Positions 35,525-45,456 of a stretch of 64,000 bases of DNA are shown one piece after another. Every line of letters begins with the position of its first letter. The first letter of the stretch is position 1. A program made the translations under genes and the position numbers. The stretch is from Robertmurraya sp. FSL R5-0851 (lineage in GTDB: Bacteria > Bacillota > Bacilli > Bacillales > Cytobacillaceae), in assembly GCF_038002965.1 (NCBI RefSeq), contig NZ_JBBOOE010000001.1, positions 3,825,001-3,889,000 on the forward strand, in the 5' to 3' direction. The notes under the pieces are model-generated. The model saw nothing but the letters and a program-made list of their open reading frames with translations. It did no database searches and was not told where the DNA came from.

Positions 35525-36058
35525 ATGACAAAAGCAAAATGGGCAGTTGACACAGCACACAGCAACGTAGATTTTTCAATCAAACATATGATGATCGCTA
35601 AAACAAATGGTGCATTCCATAAGTTCGACGCAGAAATTGAAGCAGATCCAACTGACTTAACAACTGCTAACATCGTGTTTAACGTAGATGTAGCAAGCAT
35701 TGATACTCGTAACGAAGATCGTGACAACCACCTTCGTTCTGCTGATTTCTTTGATGTGGAAAACTATCCAACTATGACTTTCAAATCTACTTCAATCGAA
35801 AGAAAAGACAAAGATGAGTACAACGTAACTGGAGACCTTACTCTTCACGGCGTAACAAAATCTGAAACTTTTGTTGTCACTTTCGAAGGTCAAGGCAAAG
35901 ATCCTTGGGGTAATGAAAAGGTTGGTTTCAGTGCAGAAGGTACAGTAAACCGCAGTGATTACGGTCTAACTTGGAACGCTGCTCTTGAAACAGGTGGAGT
36001 TCTTGTTGGAGATAAAGTGAAGTTTTCTATTTCTCTAGAGGCAGCAAAAGCTGAGTAA
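35525..36058 (+). CDS. YceI-family lipocalin-like protein
   Basis: 177 residues, no signal peptide. YceI landmarks: WAVDTAHSNVDFSIKHMMI at the start, DASSIDTRN-like VASIDTRNEDRDNHLRSADFF, and LTLHGVTKSETF; ends in a beta strand. The fold binds isoprenoid-like lipids (for example polyisoprenoid quinones) in relatives; here it is cytoplasmic, and the function is unknown. Exact promoter hexamers, TGGAGG and biased codon use suggest high expression. It is a single gene with its own terminator. Confidence 0.94.
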   Translation: MTKAKWAVDTAHSNVDFSIKHMMIAKTNGAFHKFDAEIEADPTDLTTANIVFNVDVASIDTRNEDRDNHLRSADFFDVENYPTMTFKSTSIERKDKDEYNVTGDLTLHGVTKSETFVVTFEGQGKDPWGNEKVGFSAEGTVNRSDYGLTWNAALETGGVLVGDKVKFSISLEAAKAE

Positions 36059-36098
36059 TACTTACTGTTACTTTCACTTTCTTATTAAAAGACATAGG

Positions 36099-36128
36099 AA
36101 AAGACGTATGAATTGGCATACGTCTTTT
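36099..36128 (+). terminator. yceI terminator; also one edge of dispersed repeat copy 1
   Basis: AAAAGACGTATG AATTGG CATACGTCTTTT, 12 bp perfect. The same stem sequence occurs beside repeat copy 2 at 53331-53364. Confidence 0.85.
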
Positions 36129-36158
36129 CTTTATTTATTAGAGTTTCCACGAAATCCT

Positions 36159-36398
36159 CGGTTGGTGGATAAGGTTAAGCACCCTAGCTTAGCTGAGAAA
36201 TAGACGGAGAAATTCCGCTTAATTAGAAATTATTATGTAAAAAAGCTGAAATAGGCGGAGAGATTCCGCCTATTGGCTCGAAAAATTCGAAAATGAGAGA
36301 TTTTTCTTTGCTTAAGCGGAAAACCTCCCCTTATATACCCCCAAATGAGGCTTCACTTTGCATCTAACCGGAAAATCTCCGCTTATTTGGCTTTTGCT
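36159..36398 (-). repeat. Dispersed four-hairpin intergenic repeat, copy 1
   Basis: Four short palindromes of the type AAGCGGA-N5-TCCGCTT at about 36199-36222, 36249-36274, 36312-36333 and 36365-36387. Nearly identical, in inverted orientation, to 53074-53304. Lies between the convergent yceI and IclR genes. No ORF. Confidence 0.9.
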
Positions 36399-36433
36399 AG
36401 TTACTCGATTGTAACGTTTCCTGGAGCTCAACT

Positions 36434-37198
36434 TTATCGATATCCTAACCGTCTTGAAATGTTTAATCCTGTTTCAAGAACATGTGGTTTCAATTCTTCC
36501 ATACGTTCGTCCGTCATTCGAATCGTTGGACCCGATACACTTAACGCTGCCACTGCATTCCCCACATGGTCAAAGATGGGAACGGCAATGCACGTGATGC
36601 CCACTTCATTTTCCTGTAAATCTAAAGCATACCCTCTTTGGTTAACTGCTTCTAATTCAGATAGAAAATTGGCACGATCGGTAATCGTATATTTTGTATG
36701 AACAGGTAAGCCTTTTCGTTCAATAATCTCCTCAGTGGTGCTAGTCGGTAAGTAGGCTAAAATGGCTTTCCCTACTCCTGTACAGTGCATAGGTGCTCGT
36801 CTTCCCACCTTTGAGTGCATACGAAGTGTTTCTGTACCTTCAAATTTTTCAATATAAACGACTTCATCATGATCATAAACCACTAAGTGGATCACCTCAT
36901 GAGTCACCTTTCCTAGCTCTTGTAAGTATGGCTTTGCTTCTGTTCGGATATCGATGGAATCTAAAAGCTTGGAGCTAATATCCAAAAAGGTATAACCCAG
37001 CCGGTAACGACCACTATCAGCATCTTGCTCAATATACCCGTATTGCGCCAACGTCGTTAGAATACGGTAGACGGAACTTTTATTAATATCCATCTGATTG
37101 GCGATTTCTGTTACGCCAAGACCTTCTTTTTTCATAGAAACAAGCGTAATAATATCAAGGGCGCGACTCACCGATTTGACCATATTTTCTCTTTCCAT
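36434..37198 (-). CDS. IclR-family transcriptional regulator
   Basis: 254 residues from ATG 37198 (GAGGTGA upstream; an in-frame GTG at 37207 lies inside that site). The N-terminal winged helix has LGVTEIANQMDINKSSVYRIL, and the effector domain has the IclR signature: MHCTGVGKAILAYL, GYALDLQENEVGITCIAVPI and VAALSVSGPTIRM. It lies 29 nt downstream of malate synthase G in the same direction, so it is probably cotranscribed and regulates glyoxylate or glycolate use (inference). Confidence 0.93.
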   Translation of the reverse strand: MERENMVKSVSRALDIITLVSMKKEGLGVTEIANQMDINKSSVYRILTTLAQYGYIEQDADSGRYRLGYTFLDISSKLLDSIDIRTEAKPYLQELGKVTHEVIHLVVYDHDEVVYIEKFEGTETLRMHSKVGRRAPMHCTGVGKAILAYLPTSTTEEIIERKGLPVHTKYTITDRANFLSELEAVNQRGYALDLQENEVGITCIAVPIFDHVGNAVAALSVSGPTIRMTDERMEELKPHVLETGLNISRRLGYR

Positions 37199-37227
37199 TT
37201 TCTTCACCTCACGCCCTGATCGGTTGA

Positions 37228-39405
37228 TTATTTTTGATGGGCAAATTTTCTTTTTGCTTCGATTCTTCGACGATGTAAAATGGGTTCAGTGTACCCGCTC
37301 GGCTGGTCGTATCCTTTAAACACTAACTCACATGCTGCTTGGAAGGCAACGGAGTCTTCGTATCTTTCAGACATTGGCCGGTAATTTCCATCTCCGCCAT
37401 TTTGTTCGTCCACTACTTTTGCCATCCGCTTCATGGTTTCTACTACCTGTTCCTCTGTACAAATTCCATGATGTAGCCAGTTGGCCATATGTTGACTTGA
37501 AATGCGCAAGGTTGCTCGGTCTTCCATTAGACCAATATGATGGATATCTGGCACTTTAGAACAGCCGACCCCTTGCTCGACCCAACGCACTACATATCCT
37601 AGTATCCCTTGTGCATTATTGTCTAGCTCTGCTTGAATCTCTTCTTTACTCCAGCTTCTATCTGTTGCCACTGGAATGCTTAAAATATCATCTTTATAGC
37701 TTTCTAGTTTTTGCTTCAGCTCATCTTGAACTGAACCTACATGGACTTGATGATAATGAAGAGCATGCAGAGTGGCGGCCGTCGGTGACGGCACCCATGC
37801 TGTGTTTGCACCTGCATTCAAATGCCCGATTTTTTGTTTCATCATCTCAGCCATCAAGTCCGGCATTGCCCACATTCCTTTTCCAATTTGCGCTTTTCCT
37901 TGAAGACCCGCAGATAGTCCTGTTGCCACATTGGACTTTTCATAGGCTTGAAGCCAGGTGGATGTTTTCATCTCATTTTTTCGTATCATCGGTCCAGCTT
38001 CCATGGAGGTATGAATTTCATCTCCCGTACGGTCAAGGAAGCCGGTATTGATAAACACAATTCGTTCCTTTACTTCATGTATGCAATTCTTCAAATTGAG
38101 ACTCGTACGTCTTTCTTCATCCATTACCCCAATCTTTATCGTGTTCCTCGGAACATCGATTAAGTCCTCCACTCGATTGAATAATTCATTGGCAAAAGCG
38201 ACTTCCTCAGACCCATGCATTTTTGGTTTTACAATATAGATAGAGCCCTTAGAGGAATTTTGGTAGGAGCCATTTCCTAAAAGAGAGTGCTTCGCAATTA
38301 AGCTGGTGATCACGGCATCCATGATCCCTTCTGGCACTTCATTTCCTGCTTGATCTAATAGGGCGTTGGTCGTCATTAAATGACCGACATTTCTAACAAA
38401 CATAAGGGAACGACCTTTTAATGTGAATGAATTTCCTGTTGGATTCATGTACTCTCGGTCAGATTGTAGGCTCCGCGTGATTGTAGTCGATCCTTTTTGG
38501 AAGGTGGCGGTTAAGTCCCCTCTCATTAATCCTAGCCAATTTCGGTACACACGTACTTTATCCTCTGCATCTACTGCGGCAACGGAATCTTCGCAGTCCA
38601 TAATGGTGGTTAAGGCCGATTCCATGACAATATCTTTTACACCAGCCACATCTGACGCTCCTATGTGTGACTGTCGATCCATCTGGATTTCAAAGTGGAG
38701 GTCGTTATTTTTCAACAAGATTGCTGATGGATTTTCGGTTCCACCTTGGTATCCGACGAATTGCTGTTGGTTCTTTAGCTGTGTCTTGGTTCCATTTGTT
38801 AAGGTCATGATTAACTGGCCTTCTTGAATATGATAATTGGTTACGACTGAATGGGAACCTTCCTGAAGAGGAGCCGTTTGATCTAAAAATTGCTTTGCAA
38901 AAGAGATTACTTTTTCTCCACGGATAGAATTATAAGCTCCTGCTTTTGATGCTCCACCTTCCTCACTAATAACATCCGTTCCATAAAGGGCGTCATACAA
39001 ACTTCCCCATCTTGCATTGGCCGCATTTAGTGCATATCGGGCATTATCAACTGGAACAACAAGCTGAGGACCTGCTTGAAGGCTAATTTCTTCATCCACA
39101 TTTTCTGTTGTTACTTCAAAATCAGGTACTTCTTGTTCTAAATAACCGATCTCCGTTAAGAAGTTTTTGTAGGACTCAGGTGTGAAGGATGCTTGTTGTT
39201 TATGGAATGTATTGATTTGCTGTTGAAGTTCATCTCTTTTTCTTAAAAGCGCTTCATTCTTCGGTGTTAAATCATGGACCAGTTCTGAAAGCCCCTCCCA
39301 AAAGGATTCTTCATCGACCTGTGTTTGTGGCAACGCTTCCTTTTGGATGAAATGATAAAGCCCTGCTGCAATCTTTAACTTCCCCTTTGTTACATAAATA
39401 GACAT
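37228..39405 (-). CDS. glcB: Malate synthase G
   Basis: 725 residues, the length of the monomeric G isoform (AceB would be about 530). Conserved: [21 protein letters not shown], a catalytic Arg in [31 protein letters not shown], and the C-terminal [19 protein letters not shown]. It condenses glyoxylate with acetyl-CoA to malate. No isocitrate lyase gene is nearby, which fits use of glyoxylate from glycolate or purine breakdown. Start ATG 39405 behind GGGAGGAAAG. Confidence 0.95.
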   Translation of the reverse strand: MSIYVTKGKLKIAAGLYHFIQKEALPQTQVDEESFWEGLSELVHDLTPKNEALLRKRDELQQQINTFHKQQASFTPESYKNFLTEIGYLEQEVPDFEVTTENVDEEISLQAGPQLVVPVDNARYALNAANARWGSLYDALYGTDVISEEGGASKAGAYNSIRGEKVISFAKQFLDQTAPLQEGSHSVVTNYHIQEGQLIMTLTNGTKTQLKNQQQFVGYQGGTENPSAILLKNNDLHFEIQMDRQSHIGASDVAGVKDIVMESALTTIMDCEDSVAAVDAEDKVRVYRNWLGLMRGDLTATFQKGSTTITRSLQSDREYMNPTGNSFTLKGRSLMFVRNVGHLMTTNALLDQAGNEVPEGIMDAVITSLIAKHSLLGNGSYQNSSKGSIYIVKPKMHGSEEVAFANELFNRVEDLIDVPRNTIKIGVMDEERRTSLNLKNCIHEVKERIVFINTGFLDRTGDEIHTSMEAGPMIRKNEMKTSTWLQAYEKSNVATGLSAGLQGKAQIGKGMWAMPDLMAEMMKQKIGHLNAGANTAWVPSPTAATLHALHYHQVHVGSVQDELKQKLESYKDDILSIPVATDRSWSKEEIQAELDNNAQGILGYVVRWVEQGVGCSKVPDIHHIGLMEDRATLRISSQHMANWLHHGICTEEQVVETMKRMAKVVDEQNGGDGNYRPMSERYEDSVAFQAACELVFKGYDQPSGYTEPILHRRRIEAKRKFAHQK

Positions 39406-39522
39406 TCTCTTTCCTCCCTTTGAAAATAGACTGTTTCTTATTACGCAACGCTGTTTGTTATTTTGTATAATTTTATCCTAACACACCATTGCAAGATTAT
39501 TCAAACATTTTTTTCAAAGACA

Positions 39523-39553
39523 AAAAACCTAGATCCAACCGAATCTAGGTTTC
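39523..39553 (-). terminator. Class B PBP terminator
   Basis: AAACCTAGAT/ATCTAGGTTT hairpin, T-rich on the minus strand, between the PBP (ends 39562) and glcB. Confidence 0.85.
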
Positions 39554-39561
39554 TCACCATT

Positions 39562-41646
39562 TTATTGCGCTTCCGTTAACAAGGCTTCTTCACCCTCAAC
39601 ATCTGTAGGAATTTCTATCGCTCGTTGTTCTTCATATTTAATGAACGCTTCAACCACACGGTTAGCAATGTGTTTGTTTACTGGGTGTTTGTCATTCGAC
39701 GCCCATGGAACAACGACGGAGAACGCTACTTTAGGATTCTCAGATGGATAGTAACCAACAAATGTCAGGTTATAGGTTGCTTGTCCCCACTTCGAACGGT
39801 CCGGTCCATAATAATAGGTTTGTGCCGTTCCTGTTTTCCCTGATACGTCCATCGTGAATGAGCCTTTCGCCGTACCATTCGACCCATTAACCACACGGTA
39901 AAACCCTTCACGAACACGAGCCAAATCTTCATCCGTGTTTAATACACGATTTAATACTTCCGTCTTGATGTTCTGAACGACTGGCCCTAATCCTTGTTCA
40001 CTAATAGGTTCATGGACACTCGCCACAAGATGAGGCTTCACACGCATACCGCCATTTGCAATCGCTGAGACGTATTGCGCCATTTGAAGCGGTGTATACG
40101 TATCGTACTGACCGATGGCCATGTCGAGTAGCAATCCTGGGTTATCCGGAACTCCTTGGAATCCTGTTGCTTCGTTTGGAAGGTCCACTCCTGTTGACAC
40201 ACCGAGACCGAATTGCTTATAAATGTTTCTTAATCTTGTGTAATCCTCTTGTTGAACGGATATAGGAGAATTCGCCACATAATTTACGCCTGCCATTTTC
40301 ATAACGGTGTGGAACATGTACACGTTACTGGATACTTCTAGCGCTTTTAAGTCATTCAAGCTTCCAAAGTTTTTCCATGACGACTTTGGTTTTGCCCCTT
40401 TTAGAAGGATCGGTGAATCGTAGAAGTATGAACCATGCTTAATGGCTCCTGTTTGATATCCAGCGAGAACGGTTGCTCCTTTGACTGTCGATCCCATTTC
40501 ATACTGACTCGCAAAAGCTCCAACAGAGTAATCGAGTAGCTCACTCTTATTTTCCTGATTCACCATTTTTCCAGCAATGCTATACACTTCACCAGTATAC
40601 GGGTGCATCATAACGACGAACGCTCGGTCAAGGAGGTGATTCCCTTTTCCTGCTTTTGCATCTCGAATTTCTTCTTCTAGAATCTTTTCGACTTCCTTTT
40701 GTAAGTCTGCATTAATGCTTAAGCGTAAATCCATTCCTCTTGATCCTTCAGAAACGATTACTTCATCAACCACATTTCCACTTCGGTCGGTTACGTATTT
40801 CTTTTGACCTTTATTCGGATGTAGCAATTCTTCGTATTGGTACTCTAGATAGCTTTTCCCCACCCGATCATTACGCGAGTAGCCTCTAGACAAGTAATAA
40901 TTGCTTCTTTCTTCTAATATTCCCTGTTTGGCTGTTGTTACGCTGCCTAAAACCGGCTTTAACATTTCACCATATGGGTAAATACGATTCCAATCTGTAA
41001 TAATTTCTACACCCGGAAGATAGCTGAGATTTTCTGAGACGGTTGCCATCTCTTCAAGAGTGAGACCCTCAGATTTAATCGTTTGGATTTCATACATATA
41101 GCCACTTGTCATGCGCTTGTAAATAATGGCTTCCTCAAGCTCTTTTTCTTCTATTTCTTTCACAGCTTTTTCAGGAACACGTTCAATTTGCAGGGCATAT
41201 TGTTCTTTCCCTGTAAGCGAAAGTTCTTTTTCTTTTAAAAGCTTTTCCGCATCATCTGGATAAGCCGCTAACCAGTAATCTTTTAAATCTCTTTCTTTAT
41301 AACTCTCTTTTTCTAAGCTTAATAGTTTTGCAAGTTTTCGTGTTACTTCGATTTTATCTTCAGTTGTCATGCCTGGTTCTTCTGAAAAGGCGACAGCATC
41401 CATTCCTTCATTATCGACAATTACTTGTCCATGTCGATCATACATTTTGCCCCGTGGTGCTGGCAAACTCACAACCGTTGCATCAAGTCTTGAAACTTCT
41501 TTACTATATGATTCCCCGAATACGATTTGTACTAATCCTAAACGGATAATGAGAAGTGTAAATAGACAAAATATAACAAAGAACAGTAGGTTTAACCGAA
41601 ATGATCTACTTTTTAAATTCTTTTTTAGTAATTCCCTATTTCCCAA
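39562..41646 (-). CDS. pbpA: Class B penicillin-binding protein (PbpA/PBP2A-like transpeptidase)
   Basis: 694 residues. One N-terminal membrane anchor (residues 18-38), a dimerisation domain with the PAPRGKMYDRHG motif, and the transpeptidase domain: active-site STVK (MGSTVKGATVL), SSN (EVSSNVYM) and KTG (VSGKTGTAQ). The length and the charged insertion fit PbpA/PbpH, the elongasome transpeptidases of Bacillus rods. Acts at the outer membrane face, cross-linking side-wall peptidoglycan. Monocistronic; divergent from yteA. Confidence 0.93.
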   Translation of the reverse strand: MGNRELLKKNLKSRSFRLNLLFFVIFCLFTLLIIRLGLVQIVFGESYSKEVSRLDATVVSLPAPRGKMYDRHGQVIVDNEGMDAVAFSEEPGMTTEDKIEVTRKLAKLLSLEKESYKERDLKDYWLAAYPDDAEKLLKEKELSLTGKEQYALQIERVPEKAVKEIEEKELEEAIIYKRMTSGYMYEIQTIKSEGLTLEEMATVSENLSYLPGVEIITDWNRIYPYGEMLKPVLGSVTTAKQGILEERSNYYLSRGYSRNDRVGKSYLEYQYEELLHPNKGQKKYVTDRSGNVVDEVIVSEGSRGMDLRLSINADLQKEVEKILEEEIRDAKAGKGNHLLDRAFVVMMHPYTGEVYSIAGKMVNQENKSELLDYSVGAFASQYEMGSTVKGATVLAGYQTGAIKHGSYFYDSPILLKGAKPKSSWKNFGSLNDLKALEVSSNVYMFHTVMKMAGVNYVANSPISVQQEDYTRLRNIYKQFGLGVSTGVDLPNEATGFQGVPDNPGLLLDMAIGQYDTYTPLQMAQYVSAIANGGMRVKPHLVASVHEPISEQGLGPVVQNIKTEVLNRVLNTDEDLARVREGFYRVVNGSNGTAKGSFTMDVSGKTGTAQTYYYGPDRSKWGQATYNLTFVGYYPSENPKVAFSVVVPWASNDKHPVNKHIANRVVEAFIKYEEQRAIEIPTDVEGEEALLTEAQ

Positions 41647-41807
41647 TTTTCAATTCTCCCTTCCATACCCAACTAATTATATCAAACTTTTCGGGAGAAC
41701 TAGGAGACGATTCGACATTTTTTTCTAAGCACATTTTACCTTTTATGTTCCTACATGTATCAGTAAATACTAAAACTTGTACCAGACCAGCGAAAGGATT
41801 GGTTGAG

Positions 41808-42581
41808 ATGCTATCAAGTCAACAACTACAGCAATTTAAGCAAACGTTAGAAGACCGTAAAGCACAGATAGAAGAGGAATTTGAAAACAATGATCATTTC
41901 AATTTGCAGCGAAGTCTTTCCGATTCGGTAAGTGAACTTTCTGTTTACGACAACCACCCTGGTGATGCTGGAACCGAATTATATGAACGAGAAAAAGATC
42001 TCGCCCTTAACGAACATTTTCGATTGGAATATCGTAATACTCTTGAAGCTATAGAAGCCATCAAAAACGGAACATATGGTACATGTGTGGTATGTCATAA
42101 AGAGATCCCAGTGGAACGTTTAGAAGCTCTTCCCAATACACTTTATTGTATAGAGCATACTCCAGATAAAGTGACTTCTCACGAAAGACCGATTGAAGAG
42201 GGTGTATTAATGCCTCCTTTCGGAAAATTTGATATGGATGAGACCGATGAAAATGTCTCGTATGATGCGGAAGATTCTTGGCAGGACGTGGCAAGCTACG
42301 GGACGTCTGAGAGCCCTTCCGATATCGTGGAGCAAGTGGATCATTATAATGACATGTATATTGAACCTAAAGAAAATGTTGGCTATGTGGAAGATTACGA
42401 AAACTTTGTCGGTGTTGATATTACCGGAAAGCATGTAACTGTCTACCCAAATAAGCAACATGAAAAGTATGAAGAGGAACTCGACGAAGAAGGCATTATG
42501 ACAACCTTTGGTGATCTTCCGGCCGTTGAGCATGACCCTTATACGGAAGAAGCTCTAGAGAGAGATAAAAAAGGACAATGA
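41808..42581 (+). CDS. yteA: TraR/DksA-type zinc-finger protein YteA
   Basis: 257 residues from ATG 41808; an open frame upstream to 41601 has no ribosome binding site. An N-terminal coiled coil (QQLQQFKQTLEDRKAQIEEE) with DNHPGDAGTELYEREKD, and the finger TYGTCVVCHKEIP ... LYCIEH, whose fourth ligand is His instead of Cys. A long acidic C-terminal tail follows. Relatives in B. subtilis (YteA) are linked to sporulation; by analogy with DksA it may act on RNA polymerase, which is unproven. Confidence 0.9.
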   Translation: MLSSQQLQQFKQTLEDRKAQIEEEFENNDHFNLQRSLSDSVSELSVYDNHPGDAGTELYEREKDLALNEHFRLEYRNTLEAIEAIKNGTYGTCVVCHKEIPVERLEALPNTLYCIEHTPDKVTSHERPIEEGVLMPPFGKFDMDETDENVSYDAEDSWQDVASYGTSESPSDIVEQVDHYNDMYIEPKENVGYVEDYENFVGVDITGKHVTVYPNKQHEKYEEELDEEGIMTTFGDLPAVEHDPYTEEALERDKKGQ

Positions 42582-42598
42582 TTTCATTGTCCTTTTTC
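42567..42598 (+). terminator. yteA terminator
   Basis: AAAAAGGACAAT/ATTGTCCTTTTT hairpin overlapping the end of the gene; functions on both strands. Confidence 0.88.
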
Positions 42599-42604
42599 CC
42601 CTTG

Positions 42605-42856
42605 TTAAAAGAGTTGTTCAAACACTTCGTTTAATTGCTTAGCACGAGTATCATCATCTTCATTGTTCGCATGCTGAATTTCTTCCGGTAAAATACTGTT
42701 TAAAAAATTATTTTCTTCATCAGATAAGCTTCGAGCAAAGCTTTCTTCACTTGAAAAATGCCCTTGCTCTATCTTGTTGAATATGAATTCAGCTGTGTCA
42801 GATCGATCCGTATAATTCGATAAAATTTCTCTTAAATACGCTAATGGTTTGTTCAT
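42605..42856 (-). CDS. csgA: CsgA-like sigma-G-dependent small sporulation protein
   Basis: 83 residues from ATG 42856 (AAGGAGGG upstream); a longer open frame to 43021 is rejected. It aligns by eye along its length with B. subtilis CsgA: a YLREILSN start, ESFARSLSDEENNFLNSILP in the middle, and RAKQLNEVFEQLF at the end. CsgA is a small forespore protein classed with acid-soluble spore proteins; function unknown. It is divergent from the protease gene at 43006. Confidence 0.8.
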   Translation of the reverse strand: MNKPLAYLREILSNYTDRSDTAEFIFNKIEQGHFSSEESFARSLSDEENNFLNSILPEEIQHANNEDDDTRAKQLNEVFEQLF

Positions 42857-43005
42857 TCGTTTCCCTCCTTTATCTGGCACATACGTACATTTTTGCTGTT
42901 TTCCTCGAGATTTATGTATGATTCTTGTTTCCTTAAAATTACCATCAATACTAGGCGGGTGACTGAACATCCTAATAGTAGGAAATAAACGATGAGGTGA
43001 GAAGG

Positions 43006-44364
43006 ATGTTTCGAAGAACAAGACCGCTTATGCTTATTGGATTAGCCTTGTTGTTGATTATAGGGGTTGCTCGAATGATGCCCGATCGAGAAATAAGAAC
43101 GCTCGATCGAAATACGATAGATATGCGAAAAGTGAATGTTGAACCTTCTCAAGAACCAACTTCTAGACTCTTGCATCTAAATAACGATCCATCCAACAAC
43201 CGCTTAGTTTCAAAACTTAATCATCATTCAGAAGTTCAAATTATTAACCATAATGAAGACGATCAAAGTCACTACTACGAGCACGAAGCAACCGTTAAAT
43301 TTAAAACTGAAATTAGCGATGAACGGCTTGCGCAAATTAACAAAGAGATTGACGCAAATAGAAGTGAAAAATTAGCCAACCTTTACATGTTCCGTTCTAA
43401 TTCAAAAACGACACACCAAATGCTCCTATACTTCCGTGGGTTAGAGGAAGTGGAGTATGCCGAACCTAACTTCATTCTTTTACAAAATGAAACCGTTGCC
43501 CCAAATGACACTTATTATCAAGAGCAGTACCAATGGAATCTTCCCGTTATCGAAACAGAAAAAGGGTGGGATATTTCAAAGGGAGATAAAAATGTCGTCA
43601 TTGCAGTTGTGGATACGGGGGTCGATTTGGATCATCCGGATTTAAAACATAAGTTGGTAGAAGGCTACAACGCGATCGATGAAAAGGCTACCCCAGATGA
43701 CGATAATGGTCATGGGACACATGTTGCAGGCATCATCGCTTCTGAGACAAATAATCACGAAGGAGTGGCTGGAATCACATGGTACAATCAAATTATGCCC
43801 GTAAAAACATTAGCGAAGGACGGTTATGGTTATACGTTCGATATTGCAAAAGGCATTGTCTGGGCCACAGACCATGGAGCCGATGTAATTAATTTAAGCT
43901 TAGGCAATTATCAACCGGCTACCGTATTAAAAGAAGCCATTCAATATGCATACGATAAAGGGGTCGTTCTTATTGCAGCCTCAGGTAATGACAATACGAA
44001 CCAACCAAGTTACCCTGCAGCCTTTGATCAAGTACTAAGCGTATCTGCGATTGGTTATTCAGGAGAACGCGCCTCTTTCTCAAACTATGGAAATTATATC
44101 GATGTAGCCGCACCAGGTGTTGATATTCCAAGCACCTATTTCCAAAACCAATATGCTGCCCTTTCCGGGACATCCATGGCGTCTCCTCATGTGACAGGAT
44201 TAGCTGGGTTAATTTTATCAACCAATCCGACTTTATCCAATAAGGAAGTTATGGACATTATTCGTTCTTCCAGCTATGACATTGGAGAAGTTGGGAAAGA
44301 TGAATACTTTGGAGAAGGATTAATTGATGTGAATAGGGCATTGGCTGCGGCTAAACAAAAATAA
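43006..44364 (+). CDS. Secreted subtilisin-family serine protease (S8)
   Basis: 452 residues from ATG 43006 (GAGGTGAGAAGG upstream; a GTG at 42997 overlaps that site). A signal peptide or membrane anchor at residues 7-25 is followed by a propeptide with an I9-type inhibitor segment (HEATVKFKTE ... VEYAEPNFI). The catalytic triad is visible: Asp in VVDTGVDLDHP, His in NGHGTHVAGI, Ser in SGTSMASPH. Oxyanion Asn in AASGNDNTN. Probably exported and active in the wall or medium. Monocistronic with its own terminator. Confidence 0.94.
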   Translation: MFRRTRPLMLIGLALLLIIGVARMMPDREIRTLDRNTIDMRKVNVEPSQEPTSRLLHLNNDPSNNRLVSKLNHHSEVQIINHNEDDQSHYYEHEATVKFKTEISDERLAQINKEIDANRSEKLANLYMFRSNSKTTHQMLLYFRGLEEVEYAEPNFILLQNETVAPNDTYYQEQYQWNLPVIETEKGWDISKGDKNVVIAVVDTGVDLDHPDLKHKLVEGYNAIDEKATPDDDNGHGTHVAGIIASETNNHEGVAGITWYNQIMPVKTLAKDGYGYTFDIAKGIVWATDHGADVINLSLGNYQPATVLKEAIQYAYDKGVVLIAASGNDNTNQPSYPAAFDQVLSVSAIGYSGERASFSNYGNYIDVAAPGVDIPSTYFQNQYAALSGTSMASPHVTGLAGLILSTNPTLSNKEVMDIIRSSSYDIGEVGKDEYFGEGLIDVNRALAAAKQK

Positions 44365-44366
44365 GA

Positions 44367-44395
44367 TTAAGACCCTCAATCCCTGAGGGTCTTTC
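44367..44395 (+). terminator. Protease terminator
   Basis: AAGACCCTCA ATCC CTGAGGGTCTTT hairpin immediately after the stop. Confidence 0.88.
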
Positions 44396-44457
44396 TTCGA
44401 GTTTAATACAAATCGATATGGTCTATACTTTTAGAGAGACTTCCAAGGGGTGAGGGT

Positions 44458-45456
44458 ATGCACCACCGAATTTATACTAGTTTTTTACGATTGCCAACGC
44501 TTGTCCGAATATTAACCATGGCCATATTACTCGTTCTATTTTTTGGAATAATGATCCATATCATTGAGCCAGACAGTTTTCCTACTGTCTTCGAGGGAAT
44601 CTGGTGGGCCATCATTACTACATCTACCGTTGGATATGGAGACTATTCTCCAGAAACCTTTTTGGGAAGAATCGTAGGAATCTTCCTTATATTTATAGGC
44701 GCTGGTTTTTTATCCACCTATTTCATTACCCTTGCAACAACGGCCGTATCTAGGCAAAACAATTATTTAGAAGGAAAAGTTCATTTTAGAGGAGATAAAC
44801 ATTTGATTATCATTGGATGGAATGAACGGTCAAAAGAAATTATTCAAACGATACGTACACTCGACCAATTTACAGATATTATTTTAATCGATGAAACCTT
44901 AGAATCCAATCCAGTTATGGATGCAAAGGTGCACTTTATTAGAGGAAGAGCTTCTCAAGATCATGTCTTAATAAAAGCAAATATTGCTACAGCCGAAAAG
45001 GTCCTTATTACAGCCGACCAACACAAGGATGAGCTTGATGCGGACATGAATACGATTCTTGCGTTACTTACCATCAAAGGTCTAAATCCCAACATTACTG
45101 CCATTGTAGAAGTTCTTACCCGTGAACAGATGGAAAATGCGAAAAGAGCTGGAGCTGACGAGATCATTCAATCCAACCGGATGATGAGTTATATTATGAC
45201 CAATTGCATTTCCACCGATAGAGTTGTATCGAGTTTTGTTGAGGTACTCGATGAACTTCACGGTAGTAGAGTTCACTTCCATCCAAGTAATGACTATGTT
45301 TCTCAATCATTTTATACCGCGAATGGGAATTTACTTAAAGATGGAAAGCTTTTAATCGGCATTAAAAGAGGAGAAAACACAATGGTGAATCCTCCTCAAG
45401 AAACGGTTATTGAAAAACAGGATGAGTTACTAATTATTGACAGTCTTAGTCAATAA
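44458..45456 (+). CDS. yugO: Potassium channel with RCK/TrkA-N domain (YugO)
   Basis: 332 residues. Two membrane helices surround the pore loop with selectivity filter TTSTVGYGD near residue 60, followed by a Rossmann-type RCK domain (HLIIIGWNERSKEIIQTI, ILIDETLESN, LITADQHKDELDADMNTI). In B. subtilis YugO is the K+ channel for biofilm electrical signalling and is adjacent to mstX. I see no mstX-like gene here. The 3' end overlaps the convergent yugN gene by 11 bp. Start ATG 44458 behind AGGGGTGAGG. Confidence 0.92.
   Translation: MHHRIYTSFLRLPTLVRILTMAILLVLFFGIMIHIIEPDSFPTVFEGIWWAIITTSTVGYGDYSPETFLGRIVGIFLIFIGAGFLSTYFITLATTAVSRQNNYLEGKVHFRGDKHLIIIGWNERSKEIIQTIRTLDQFTDIILIDETLESNPVMDAKVHFIRGRASQDHVLIKANIATAEKVLITADQHKDELDADMNTILALLTIKGLNPNITAIVEVLTREQMENAKRAGADEIIQSNRMMSYIMTNCISTDRVVSSFVEVLDELHGSRVHFHPSNDYVSQSFYTANGNLLKDGKLLIGIKRGENTMVNPPQETVIEKQDELLIIDSLSQ

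Noticed and set aside
37228-39405. Plus-strand ORFs of 60-146 codons opposite glcB
   Set aside because: Shadows of malate synthase G.
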